From Deinococcus sp. Arct2-2 (GTDB lineage: Bacteria; Deinococcota; Deinococci; Deinococcales; Deinococcaceae), in assembly GCF_004801315.1 (NCBI RefSeq), contig NZ_SSNW01000008.1, positions 52,782 to 116,781 on the forward strand: 64,000 nt of DNA, in the 5' to 3' direction. The notes below the pieces were generated by a model. The model searched no databases and was not told where the DNA came from. It saw nothing but the letters and a program-made list of their open reading frames with translations. Position numbers and translations under genes: made by a program. The number at the start of each line of letters is the position of its first letter. Position 1 is the stretch's first letter. Of the stretch, positions 47,076-56,528 are shown piece by piece.

Positions 47076-47462
47076 ATGAGGGCGTTGGCGGTGGGCGCGC
47101 TGGCATGGCGTGCCCGAGTGGTATCGGGAACAGGGGGCGCACAGAACAACTGCGGCGGGACTCTGAGCGATTTCGACGCGGTGTACTGCTATCAGAAGTT
47201 GTACGCGCAGGCTGACCGCGATCTGAACCTTGTCTACGGCAAGTTGCTCGCCGCACTGCCGCAGGGCGCAAGAGAGACGCTCCGGGTGACGCAGCGCGCT
47301 TGGATGCGGCGACGCGACACGGCGAGTGTGCTGACACGGGACAGCTTCACCGATGTCTCGGTAGACCGGGCAACAGATATGACGGTGGCACGCACAAACG
47401 AACTCAATGACCGGCTGCGGGAGTGTCCGAGTTCTGGGTGTCGTGTCGGTCTGTTGCGCTAG
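47076..47462 (+). CDS. LprI/DUF1311-like protein, possibly degenerate
   Basis: About 128 residues from the ATG at 47076; the frame is open from 47010. The core DFDAVYCYQKLYAQADRDLN followed by LVYGKLLAALP and VTQRAWMRRRD is the LprI (lysozyme-inhibitor-like) pattern, which is normally exported and disulphide-bonded. The expected signal peptide is poor here (MRALAVGALAWRARVVSG), and the C-terminus is short. It may be a decaying copy at the edge of the accessory region, or the start may be misjudged. Confidence 0.5.
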   Translation: MRALAVGALAWRARVVSGTGGAQNNCGGTLSDFDAVYCYQKLYAQADRDLNLVYGKLLAALPQGARETLRVTQRAWMRRRDTASVLTRDSFTDVSVDRATDMTVARTNELNDRLRECPSSGCRVGLLR

Positions 47463-47914
47463 GGCGAACCTGCTATTAATTGAAGATGCAGAGAGGGGAG
47501 AGGGCGATTTTATTCGTCCCACATTCAGGGAACAGTCTTCAGTCCTGAAATCCGCTATGCAGTATATAGATTGTGATACTACCGCACCCTTGTCATACCT
47601 GATTGCCTACCGCAAAAGAACTCTTGACATCCTTCCAACTGAGAAGGTTCTTAAGCCTGCTGTATTCAAACCAAATCGTAATTTCGTGAATCCTTTCTTG
47701 CTGGCTACGTTTTCTTCCTACACCCTATTCATCGGTTAAGCCATGCTCTGGCGTGAGCTGAAGCTGGCAGAGATGGGCGGAATACAGCAGGCTCAGAAGT
47801 AAGGGAAGCAAATGCCCAGAGCTGAGCTGCAGCGCCCGCCCTACACCCATTGGAAGCCCACTGGTTCGGTGACTTGGCCGATGCTATCTACCGCAAATAG
47901 GGGTTGACAAGTGG
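47463..47914 (+). other. AT-richer stretch without a clear gene
   Basis: A 110-residue frame (47407-47739) crosses this stretch and ends in LLATFSSYTLFIG, but it has no ribosome site, no recognised domain and begins inside the LprI-like gene. Base composition is visibly lower in GC than to the left. A short frame ending WFGDLADAIYRK stops at 47899 and may be an IS remnant. Confidence 0.4.
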
Positions 47915-47918
47915 GGGA

Positions 47919-48167
47919 TCAACTGTTGAGGTCGGTGAATTTCATGTTGTGCGCCAAGACGGTCAGTGCCACTTTTAATCGCAGGCTCAAGTGTGTTTTG
48001 ACCTGACCCCAGCGCAGTCCTGCACCTATAAGCACCGAGAACGCCGACTCCACACATTTTCTGGTTGCCCCGTATTCCGGCTTCCAACGTGGATCGACCC
48101 GTTCAGGCACGTTCCCGACTGGTAGCCTTAATCTTCGATCTGTATTGGCCCATTTACGGCGGGCCAA
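47919..48167 (-). pseudogene. C-terminal fragment of a transposase
   Basis: About 80 residues ending [20 protein letters not shown]. The stretch [20 protein letters not shown] is like the C-terminal catalytic-Glu region of IS982/IS5-group transposases (R-K-x-x-E-x-x-F). The N-terminal two thirds and both inverted repeats are missing, so the copy is dead. Confidence 0.55.
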
Positions 48168-48304
48168 TCCCTAAACACCCTTGCAGAGCACGCTGAAATC
48201 GTGCTCATTCGCAGGACGAATGTCGTCTTGAATGATCTTGCCGTTCAGCGCACTCCAAGCGTGCGATCTGAAGCCCTAGACCGGCCCAGCCGTGCTGAAT
48301 CCAT

Positions 48305-48340
48305 AACGAGCGCCACGATGTAAATTTCGTGGCGCTCGTT
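48305..48340. other. Perfect 14-bp hairpin
   Basis: AACGAGCGCCACGA (48305-48318) is complementary to TCGTGGCGCTCGTT (48327-48340) with an 8-base loop (TGTAAATT). It lies in the gene-free gap 48168-48562 between two transposon remnants. No T-run follows on the plus strand. Confidence 0.6.
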
Positions 48341-48375
48341 TGAAGGTCGAGACAGGAAGCGGCTCCGAATCCACA

Positions 48376-48407
48376 GCGACGAAGTCCAGACACTGGACTT
48401 CGCTCGC
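48376..48407. other. Second hairpin, 14 bp with one bulge
   Basis: GCGACGAAGTCCAG pairs with CTGGACTTCGCTCGC, leaving a 3-base loop (ACA) and one unpaired base. It starts 36 bases after the hairpin at 48305-48340. Together they are the only structure in this gap. Confidence 0.55.
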
Positions 48408-48562
48408 CGGCTGCTCGGTGACAGGGGTTAATCGAGCGAGCCGGTTTCGGGCTTGCGGTTCAGAGGGTGCGTACGCTCTCCAAGATGGCCCTCGGCGCTC
48501 AGTTTATCGGGCCACCCAAACTCACTCTATCGGGCTCGTTTTCTGCTCACCACGAGCTGAGA

Positions 48563-49092
48563 TCATTCTAGGAGTTCAGGGGTCTTGGCGGTCAAGCGGC
48601 TGGGTTTCTTTCTCAGACCGTCTCCTTTGAGTTCAATGCGGTAGGCGTGATGCAGGACGCGATCCAAGATCGCGTCCGCTAAGGTGGGATCGCCGAGGTT
48701 GGTGTGCCAGTCGGTGGTGGGGAATTGACTGGTGATGATGGTCGAGGCCCGCTCGTAACGGTCATCGAGAATCTCGAGCAAGATCCGGCGGCCCCCAGCC
48801 GTCGGGAGATCCAAGCCCCAATCATCCAAGATCAAGACCTGAACCCGGGCCAAGCCCGCCAGCAATTTGAGGTAGCGACCATCGCCCTTGGCCAGGGTCA
48901 GCTCTTGTAAGAGTCGTCCGGTTTGTGCGTACTGGGCGGTATGGCCTTGTCGGCAGGCTTGGTGTGCGAGGGCGCACCCAATGAAGGCTTTGTCGACCCC
49001 GGTGGGGCCGGTGATGATCACGCCCCGCTTGTCTTGGATCCACTGCCCATCGCTCAAACTGCGCAGCAGTTTGGTGTCCTCTATTCGCGGTT
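48563..49092 (-). pseudogene. istB: Truncated IstB-like ATPase of an IS21-type element
   Basis: About 175 residues of the usual 245-260 remain; the N-terminal part is cut off near 49092, where a stop lies in frame just upstream. RGVIITGPTGVDKAF is the Walker A of IstB, but the second glycine of GxGK is Asp (GVDK). VLILDDWGL (Walker B), RYERASTIITSQFP and ADAILDRVLHHAYRIEL are otherwise normal. IstB helps the IstA transposase choose targets; no istA is seen. The truncation and altered P-loop both argue that it is inactive. Confidence 0.75.
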
Positions 49093-49127
49093 ATCCATAA
49101 TAGCTACCAATCGCTCGCTGTCTTCTA

Positions 49128-49133
49128 TATACT
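49128..49133 (+). promoter_or_regulatory. -10 box for the recombinase-like gene, probable leaderless start
   Basis: TATACT ends 5 bases before the ATG at 49139, so transcription would start at the ATG or next to it. No Shine-Dalgarno exists. Confidence 0.5.
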
Positions 49134-49138
49134 GAAAT

Positions 49139-49987
49139 ATGCTGCTATCTAAATCACAGTTACGCCGCCTGTTTGGACAGCAGGACTTTGCCGCCGCCCT
49201 CGACTTGCTTGTCCCCGCCTTACCCGGCACTCCCGGCAGCACCACCCAGATCAATGTCCTCAGTGGCCTCCGCATCTATTTCGGCTGGCTTCAGGAACAA
49301 GGACACGGTGTCTTGGCTGCCGATGAAGTGCAGGCTGCAGCCTACCGCGATTGGCTGACACAGACCTATTCCCCCGCCACCGCCAAAAACCGCCTCTCTC
49401 AAGTTCGCACCCTCTACGATGTCTTGATCGCGCAGGCCATGCTCAGCAGTAATCCTTTTCGCACGCCCACCGCCACTGGCCCGCTGAACCGCCCGCAAGA
49501 CCACCGCCGCGCCTACACGCCCGCCGAAGTGCAACGGTTGCTGGCTCACGCCACCCCCGAAGAACGCGCCCTCGTGCTCCTCGGCGGCCACGCTGGACTT
49601 ACTGGCCCCGAAGTCATCGGCCTCCAGTTTGAAGACGTCCAATTGCACTCCGGCCTCCTCACTGTTCGGGGCCGCTCTATTCCCGGCAGCGAACTGCTCT
49701 TGGATGCCCTCCAATCGTGGGGCCACCTGCGCGGACACACCGCTCTGTTTCAAGCTCAAGGGCCAGTGTTCGAGATCCAGAACCCTGCCGACTTGCGCCA
49801 ACGGCTCTACCGTCTGTGCCGCCGCGCCAACGTGCCCTATCAGGCTTGGCAAGCCCTCAGAAACGCCGCTGGGATCCGGTTGCTTGGCCTCCAAACCCAG
49901 CTCGAAACCCAAGCCTACCTCGGCCTCGCGGGTTACGAATCTCTGCGCCCACTTGTCAAGCTTAAACAAAAGGAGCAAGAAGACTGA
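49139..49987 (+). CDS. Tyrosine-recombinase-like protein lacking catalytic residues
   Basis: 282 residues with the two-domain plan of XerC/D-type integrases: an N-terminal SAM-like domain (TTQINVLSGLRIYFGWLQEQ ... SPATAKNRLSQVRTLYDVLI) and a C-terminal catalytic-fold domain. Box I reads GGHAGLTGPEVIGLQ, with Thr155 in place of the first catalytic Arg. Box II reads WQALRNAAG, keeping Arg241 but without the preceding His. The third box LGLAGYES lacks the His/Trp, and no Tyr nucleophile follows in the last 15 residues. The frame is intact and the promoter good, so it may be a DNA-binding protein that no longer cuts. Confidence 0.8.
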   Translation: MLLSKSQLRRLFGQQDFAAALDLLVPALPGTPGSTTQINVLSGLRIYFGWLQEQGHGVLAADEVQAAAYRDWLTQTYSPATAKNRLSQVRTLYDVLIAQAMLSSNPFRTPTATGPLNRPQDHRRAYTPAEVQRLLAHATPEERALVLLGGHAGLTGPEVIGLQFEDVQLHSGLLTVRGRSIPGSELLLDALQSWGHLRGHTALFQAQGPVFEIQNPADLRQRLYRLCRRANVPYQAWQALRNAAGIRLLGLQTQLETQAYLGLAGYESLRPLVKLKQKEQED

Positions 49988-50036
49988 GGGGCTTCACAGC
50001 AACCCAGTCTTCCCACGTCAGGTTGACCCCCGCCGA

Positions 50037-51080
50037 TTACTTCAACGAGGCCATATCGATCACGAAGCGGTATTTCACGTCGTTGTTGACCATGCGTTCG
50101 TAGGCAGTATTGATGTCCTGCATCTTAATCAGTTCGATGTCGGCCACGATGCCGTGCTCGCCGCAAAAGTCGAGCATCTCCTGCGTTTCGGCCACGCCAC
50201 CGATGTTGCTGCCCGCCACACTGCGGCGATGTGAGATCAGCAGGCCGCCGTGAACACCGACTGGGTCGATGGCTCCCACGATAATCAGTTGGCCGTCACG
50301 CGTGAGGGTACGCAGGTAGGGGTTCAGGTCATGCTTGGTCGGCACAGTGCTGAGGATAAAGTCGAAGCTGCCCCGAACAGCTTTCATGGCGTCTGGATCG
50401 CTGCTGATGACCACATGGTGTGCCCCCAACCGGAGCGCGTCTGCGGCCTTGCGCTGTGAAGTGGTGAACAGCGTCACGTCGGCCCCAAGTGCGGCGGCCA
50501 GTTTGATGCCCATGTGCCCCAAACCGCCCAGCCCGACAACCGCTACGCGGTGTCCTCGGCCAATCTTCCAATGCTTCAGGGGCGAGTACATCGTAATGCC
50601 TGCACACAGCAGCGGAGCGACGGCCTCCAGCGCCAGCGACGTGGGGACACGCAGCACAAACTTCTCCGTGACCACGATAGAGGTCGAGTACCCGCCGAAG
50701 GTCAGGTTGCCGGTGTCTTTTTCCCGCGAGTTGTAGGTGGTGGTGTGGCCATTTTCGCAGTACTGCTCCAGCCCTTCAGCGCAGCTCTCGCAGTGTTGGC
50801 AACTGTCGATCATCACGCCTACGCCCGCCAGATCACCCACCTGCACACGGCTGACGCCCTCACCCACTGCGGTCACGCGGCCCACGATTTCATGGCCAGG
50901 AACCATCGGATAGAGGCTCGGCCCCCACTCGCTGCGGGCCTGATGAATGTCAGAGTGACACACGCCGCTGTACAAAATTTCGATTTGAACGTCCTGCGCC
51001 CGGAGTTCACGCCGTTCGATCTGAAAGGGGGCCAGTGGACTCTGGGCGTCTTGGGCAGCGTAGGCATGGACAGTGGGCAA
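50037..51080 (-). CDS. Zinc-dependent NAD(P) alcohol dehydrogenase (YahK/CAD type)
   Basis: 347 residues from the TTG at 51080, chosen because AAGAGG precedes it and the length then equals YahK-type enzymes; the frame is open to 51164. GVCHSDIH and PGHEIVG supply the catalytic zinc ligands, CQHCESCAEGLEQYC the structural zinc, and VVGLGGLGHMGIKLA binds the cofactor. It reduces aldehydes, probably with NADPH, in the cytoplasm. It stands alone, convergent with the recombinase-like gene. Confidence 0.92.
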   Translation of the reverse strand: MPTVHAYAAQDAQSPLAPFQIERRELRAQDVQIEILYSGVCHSDIHQARSEWGPSLYPMVPGHEIVGRVTAVGEGVSRVQVGDLAGVGVMIDSCQHCESCAEGLEQYCENGHTTTYNSREKDTGNLTFGGYSTSIVVTEKFVLRVPTSLALEAVAPLLCAGITMYSPLKHWKIGRGHRVAVVGLGGLGHMGIKLAAALGADVTLFTTSQRKAADALRLGAHHVVISSDPDAMKAVRGSFDFILSTVPTKHDLNPYLRTLTRDGQLIIVGAIDPVGVHGGLLISHRRSVAGSNIGGVAETQEMLDFCGEHGIVADIELIKMQDINTAYERMVNNDVKYRFVIDMASLK

Positions 51081-51349
51081 GGGAAACACCTCTTGATGAT
51101 GGCTGCCGAGAGGCAGTGGAGAGAAATGAGAGTTGCGAAACGAGACGAAGTATGGCACAGCCAACGCTGGAGAAACTTAAACAACAGTGCCCAACTTGTT
51201 TCCTGTCACTGCGGGCCATAGAGGTGTGAGCGCGTGAAAAGGATGACCTTCCCTGAGCAGACAGCTCCGAATACAGGGGTCAAAACCCGTTCATGACGAC
51301 TGTCCGTTTTCTTGTGGTGTGACGCGGCAAGTCAGGCTACGATCCAGCC

Positions 51350-51877
51350 ATGAAACGCCTTGCCCTCGCCGTTGCGCTGTTGTCTAGCGCTGCTTTGTCG
51401 GGTACGTTGCTGGACTTCCAATCCAGAGAGCCGGCTTGGTACGCCCGCAACGACACAGTGATGGGCGGCGTCTCCAACAGTCGCGTGCAGATTGGCGGCG
51501 GAGTGCTTCAGTTTACGGGTCAGGTGCGCTTAGAAAACAACGGCGGGTTTTCAGGAATCCGTTCTAACCCCAGCCGCTTTGACCTGAGCCAGTTTTCAAG
51601 CCTGAGGCTGCGGGTCAAGGGAGACGGCAAGCGCTACGCCCTGCAACTCGGCACCAGCACTTCCAACGGCGTCACGTACCGCAACGAATTCAACACTGTA
51701 GCAGGGCGGTGGATCGAAGTTACGATTCCGCTCAATTCTCTGCGCCCCACGCGCTCTGGCGAACGGGTTGCAGGCCCGACGCTCGATTCCAGCAAAATAA
51801 TATTTTTTGGCCTCGTTATCGGCAACAACCGCGCCGAACGGTTCGCCCTAGAAGTGGACTGGATCAAGGGACAGTGA
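51350..51877 (+). CDS. CIA30-family protein, probably exported
   Basis: 175 residues with a signal peptide (LALAVALLSSAALSG). The mature part is the CIA30/galactose-binding-like fold: LDFQSREPAWYARNDTVMGG, then VSNSR (NDxVMGGVS motif), GGFSGIRSN, FSSLRLRVKGDGKRYALQL and FFGLVIGN. In mitochondria CIA30 helps complex I assembly; bacterial members have no proven role and many are carbohydrate-binding-like. It is the last intact gene before the long gene-poor stretch. Confidence 0.82.
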   Translation: MKRLALAVALLSSAALSGTLLDFQSREPAWYARNDTVMGGVSNSRVQIGGGVLQFTGQVRLENNGGFSGIRSNPSRFDLSQFSSLRLRVKGDGKRYALQLGTSTSNGVTYRNEFNTVAGRWIEVTIPLNSLRPTRSGERVAGPTLDSSKIIFFGLVIGNNRAERFALEVDWIKGQ

Positions 51878-53400
51878 GAGTAGGGCTCCATTCGAACACT
51901 CTCGGACTGCACCGCCGCACACTCCGTAACGCGTGAAGCGCCAAAAGATGGGCATTCAACCAGACTTCCTATCGAATCCAGCGCTGTTCAGAACTGGGCG
52001 GAATGAACACCGGTGAGACAAGAGATCACACCGAAGCGTGAGCGCGAGTGCTGACCATTCAGGGGGAAAACAGTCAACAGAGTGTAGAAGCGAAGAGTGC
52101 GAATGGATTGGTGTCGAAGTTTAGCACTAACCAGTATTAGTACGAAACGGGCTTCTTAACTGGTCTCCCGGCTCACCCGACACTTGGGTAGATAAGGCTG
52201 CTGGGATGGGTTTCTGTCCAGTGCAGAACAGACTGGAACAATTCGAAAAGAGCGAAAATGTGTCTAAAATTGGCCCGTCTGGTACGCAAAAAATCAGCCA
52301 GCTTCACAGGAGCGACGAGAAGGCCCTGGGAAGTGATCCTGAGGGATTTTGCCCTTGACCTCTTTTGACATCATCCGTTCCCCAACGATCAGGTGTGCGC
52401 TGGAGAGAGTCCATGCACCTGATGACTGGATTGCCTACAGGCGAGCATCTCTGCCGAGCTGCGCTGTTCTGGCTGAAAAGTCTTGAGGCGAGCCACAGAC
52501 GGTTCAGGCCACTGGCCGCACGGCGGCAGGCTGACTTTGCCGTGTGGTGTCCAGAGGCTGTCAGCGAGTGGTGGCGAGTCCGCGCATGGGGGCAGCGCCG
52601 TGTACCCTGATGATTTCGGTGTGCGGATCCGGAAGTCCCTGCGCAGGGTTGATCTGCCGCTCGCCCAACCGGCTCCGCTCCTGAAGTTATGGAGGACGCA
52701 GCGGGGTTGTCGCATCAAGCCGTGGAGATCACGTGTGTGGCCCACGCGACCTCGCACCGGACGCTCGCGGATCAGCGCTCATATGTTTCGGTGCAGGCTG
52801 TCTCTGGGACGTCCTCTTCACCCTGTAGTCGATCGAAAACGGGATCGCTGCTGAAGGGGTGCGGTGGTGTGGCTTCGATTGCCTTGACCGTCAACCAGGT
52901 CTGGAACGCCTGTGTCTGGACGAAGCCGTGGCGGCCGGGGGTTCCTCTCCCCCGCTTTGGTTCAATCGACACGGCCTTCACGTTGTTCATGGGCACGGGA
53001 CGCTCCTCAGGGGCGTCCCGTCCAGTGAAGCGTCTGGCCTACCCGTTTTGCTAAAGTTTCGCAGGTGCCCACTGCGCCGGGGGCACCAGTGCGGCACCGG
53101 GATCGCCTTCGGAGCCCTCCTTGCCCTCGCTGGATCCAGGGCGCGGCGCACGAACCGCCGGCAGCAGCAGGGCCAGGCCAGTGACCAGAATGGCCAGACC
53201 GCTGGCCGCCCGGGAATTGCTGTAGAAGTGAGCGTCGATCAGCACGGCCTTGACGCCGGCGGCCGCACCTCTGAATCTCAGAAGACCTTCTGCATCTGTC
53301 GAGCAGATGCAGTGATCACCAGCGTCCAATCAGACTTTAACCGCTATCAATACTGGTAGTCCGCTGACGTTCGGGAAGGAAGGGCCCGAGGTTAGGTCTC
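51878..53400. other. Gene-poor stretch, probable decayed sequences
   Basis: No frame here has a recognisable domain with a believable start. The plus-strand frame 52689-53054 and the minus-strand frame 53051-53329 keep Deinococcus-like codon use over short spans; the latter encodes a hydrophobic helix (SGLAILVTGLALLLPAVRA) and may be a scrap of a membrane-protein gene. Nothing else can be supported. Confidence 0.5.
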
Positions 53401-55315
53401 CCACGCTCCTCTAGAGCCAATCCCCCTACCTGGAGGAGTATTTGGTCTGATGGGCAGGGCGGATCCCTACTGATGCAGAGCGACAGACTGACCATGGAAA
53501 CGCAGTCAGCTTCCCAGAACCCCCACCTTTTCCCCGCAGCCTGATTGGACTGGGGGATTCTTTTTGCCAGAGAGTTGTTCGTCGGCTCAAGTGGCCATGT
53601 CAGGTCGGCGCCGCCCAGAAGACCAACGGATCTGATCTACGGAACACCCCAAAAATGTCAGCAGCCGGGAGGAAACATAGAACGAAGTAAACGACCAGAA
53701 CCCCAACCAAGCACGTCTGCTTCTGTCTCACCAGGAAGGCGTCCTGATTCTTAAGAAAACTGCCCCCTCAGAATCAAGTTTCAGCACAGTGCAGGCAGCT
53801 AAAGGACTGGGGAACGCCGTCAATCCAGCAGCAATGGCACTTCAGAATTGCCCTGATCCCCAGAAAGAAAATCTCAGAAAAACCAGAATCATTCAGACAC
53901 CCAAACGTCTGCAATCCCTAAAAAGATGAACAACCAGGGAACAGCCGGGACAGAGAGATGGCCGTGCGTCTCCAGCCGTCAACTGAGCACAACTGTTCAA
54001 CACAAGGCAGTATTCTTCGACCTGACAGGAGCTGCAGAGAACAAGAATTTTTGAGAGCTCCGCCGCACTTTTCTGGGGAAGGAAGGCTCGATTGTCACAC
54101 TGTGGTCTGACGAAAACTGGGAATCAATGACAGCCAAATTGGAAGCTTCCATCAACCGCAACAGAAGTATGGTTTGGTGAAACAGTGCGCCAACATGCAC
54201 TGCCGCCGATGAACGAACTAATACGCCTTTTCGCAAGAGAAAGCGTAAGTTCGCGGGCTATCGATTGAAAAAATTCAGGTGGAGAGTCAATCTGAGCGAG
54301 GCCATTGACACCAACTTGGAGAACCCAAAAAGAGTACACCCAGAGGAAAATTTGATCCAAGAAACGAAGGTTGATCACCAGTAAATTGGCCGCAATTGTA
54401 CAACGCATCGAAAGGGGATCCAGACAGATACGGAGCATCAAAAGCAAGAGTTTTAGTGAAAAGCTGCCGCATTTTCTCAGCAGAGCAGGTCTCAGTTTCC
54501 ACGTCAAAACGCCAAAAGTTAACGCGAAAACGGGGATGCATCACCGTGCAACAAGAGCAATTGTTGCAGGCACAGGAAGACTGTTTGCACGAATGCAAAA
54601 CACCAGAAAAAGAGCTGTATGTGCAGCCGAACCTCCGCTGTTTTTTGTGAAATGACACCTCAATTTTACATCCGAAAAGCTGGACTTCAGACGAAAAATA
54701 CGGGACACAGTTCACGGGTTGACTCAGGCTATCCACAGCACAACAGAACCATTGAAACAGCTACCAGGCAGCCAAAAAAAGATGCAGTTCGTGGAAGAAA
54801 TCAACTGCACTTTCTCAGCACAAAGTAGCTCAGTTGCCCCTGCTCCATCACAAGAAACGAGCATTTTTCGACGCTCCCTCGCACTGAAATTCTCAACAAA
54901 TCAACATGTAAAATCATCCGAAACGACAATCACCAGGGCGCAGAAAGCGGGGTGACTGAAACGCGTCTTGATCAGTCTCTATTCCCGAACAGTGGTTCGT
55001 ACGCAGTCGAAATTTGCCAGTGCACACTTCCCGAATCAGAGTAAATTTCGGTACTGAATGCGCAGCGCTGACAGATGAAAAGCAGCGACCTACATTTGTC
55101 CGAATGCTGCATTCTCTGAACAAAACATGCCCTCTGGGACTCTCCGATATCCAAGATTTTAGGGAGGCCGATGATCGTCAAAATCTAGGACAAAGGAGAT
55201 GAAAACTGGCAGCAGAGACACCTTACTTGGAGACAATCATTGCCTGGAATACAGACCAAAAGCATGAGAACAAACCAGTACTGAGAAACTTTCTTTTCCT
55301 AGAAATCTGTGGGCT
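53401..55315. other. Low-GC, T-poor block without genes
   Basis: About 1.9 kb with clearly less GC than the rest of the window and a strong excess of A over T on the plus strand. All frames are short; those of 127 and 149 residues on the minus strand (54124-54507, 54287-54736) are rich in Cys, Phe and Ser and look like chance translations of the skewed sequence. A terminator-like hairpin lies at 53517-53565. Confidence 0.6.
53517..53565 (+). terminator. Terminator-like hairpin
   Basis: GAACCCCCA (53517-53525) pairs with TGGGGGATTC (53551-53560) with one bulge and a 25-base loop, followed by TTTTT. No gene ends just upstream, so it may close an untranslated RNA or be chance. Confidence 0.3.
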
Positions 55316-55824
55316 GTGACGACGTCATTGGGCACTGGGTACCTGAGGCGTTTCTATGCCCTGACTCCTGAAGATTTGCAGGACATTTACCGCCGCGAAA
55401 CGCTGCTGCGCACCGCGCCGTCTCAACGCACCAGCGAGACCAAAGTAGAGTTCCTGACCCTCATTAAAAGGCTGTCGCATCTGGACGATCACCGCCTCGC
55501 GCACCGCTGCGGCACAGGGCGAATGCGCCACCTGTTGGACATTGCACCGAATACAGACGTGTGGAAAGCGGAGCACCGCGGGACACTGCGCTATGAGGAA
55601 CCCGACGCCGTGATTTTTGAGCAGGAGGGTGCAGAGCGCGCCATTGAATTTGACAACGGAACCTACGCCATGTGGGTGGTGGGAAAGAAGATCTCAACCT
55701 TTCAGGACAGAGGGTTTACTGAGATCATCTGGGGGTGTCCAACCCACTTCGCAAACGCAACCTGACCTGCGAAATCGGTGACCAATTGCACCGTGAAATC
55801 CTGCTGGCCGAATGGTGGAAGTAG
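55316..55824 (+). pseudogene. Frameshifted replication-relaxation-like protein
   Basis: The open frame from the GTG at 55316 runs 149 residues and ends at 55765. KAEHRGTLRYEEPDAVIFEQ, AIEFDNGTYAMWVVGKKIST and FTEIIWG resemble the C-terminal part of plasmid replication-relaxation family proteins. One extra base in the G5 run at 55731-55735 would continue the frame as VSNPLRKRNLTCEIGDQLHR to LLAEWWK and a stop at 55824; such a WW-type ending is usual in the family. The N-terminal winged-helix half is missing and no ribosome site is seen. It is either a decayed gene or a sequencing error in the G run. Confidence 0.5.
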
Positions 55825-56115
55825 GGCGAATTGGAAGGCGCCTGGTTCCAGATCAGCCACGCTCAACCGCCCTCAAAAGGGGGCGGTTTTGTATCTCCTG
55901 AACCTGCCGAACTCTGGTAAAAGTTCAGTGGATGCAAGCGGTCATCGTGATCAAAAAACGCAAATATTACGCTGGACTTGAACAGAATTTCAATCCGTGC
56001 AACCCACCACAAGAGAAGCGGACGATGACCACAAAATCCAGCATTTACGAACCAAATCTGCTAGACTTTAAGTACCCCACGCTGGCTGCAAAGAGCGCTG
56101 ACTGACCGCCGGGTC

Positions 56116-56291
56116 TAGTAAGACATACGGAAGAATCTACTAGGACATACTGAAGAATCTCCACACTGCTAAAAAGGCCATAGTAGGACATACGGAAATA
56201 TCTCGAATATGCCCGAAAAGGCATAGTAGGACATACGGAAGAATCCCCTGTCTTGACTCCCACCCAAATGGTAGGACTTACGGAAAGAACT
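56116..56291 (+). repeat. Iteron array, five copies (probable plasmid replication origin)
   Basis: Five direct repeats of a 22-23 bp unit with core TAGGACATACGGAAGAAT start at 56116, 56138, 56181, 56224 and 56269. Spacings are 22, 43, 43 and 45 bases, close to multiples of 22 (two helical turns), so all copies face the same side of the DNA. Copies 3 and 4 also share the preceding AAAAGGC(C)ATAG. Copies 1 and 4 match best; copy 5 is most diverged (GGACTTACGGAAAGAACT). Such phased arrays are the binding sites of plasmid Rep proteins. No rep gene adjoins it, but plasmid-type genes flank it on both sides. Confidence 0.75.
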
Positions 56292-56528
56292 CCGAGATAC
56301 TTCAATCAGTGAGAGATTAGAACTGCCCCACCGGCCCTCCCCGCGGACCACCCCTCTCCCCGGTGCCCTCCTGAGCCCCCGCCAACGCCCGTTTTGAACC
56401 CCACAATTCCGGCACCGCCTGGGCCCAAAAAACGCGGCACGACTCGCCCCGATTCGCCGCCGCACCACCAGAGAGGCCGCTGAAAAAGGCAGCACCTCCA
56501 CCCCAACAGACGGGGGTCAGAGGGCCGC

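Noticed and set aside
47407..47739. 110-residue plus-strand frame
   Set aside because: Starts inside the LprI-like gene, has no ribosome site or domain, and lies in AT-richer sequence.
52689..53329. Two short frames (plus and minus) with partial coding-like composition
   Set aside because: No recognisable family; the hydrophobic helix on the minus strand is not enough to call a gene.
54124..54736. Overlapping minus-strand frames of 127 and 149 residues
   Set aside because: Cys/Phe/Ser-rich, mutually overlapping, no start signals; explained by the base skew of the block.
54728..54736. CTATCCACA, one base from a DnaA box
   Set aside because: A single near-match about 1.4 kb from the iterons, without a cluster or AT-rich unwinding region.
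55778..55981. 67-residue frame after the replication-relaxation-like gene
   Set aside because: The frame-shifted reading of the upstream gene explains the coding-like part; the rest has no features.
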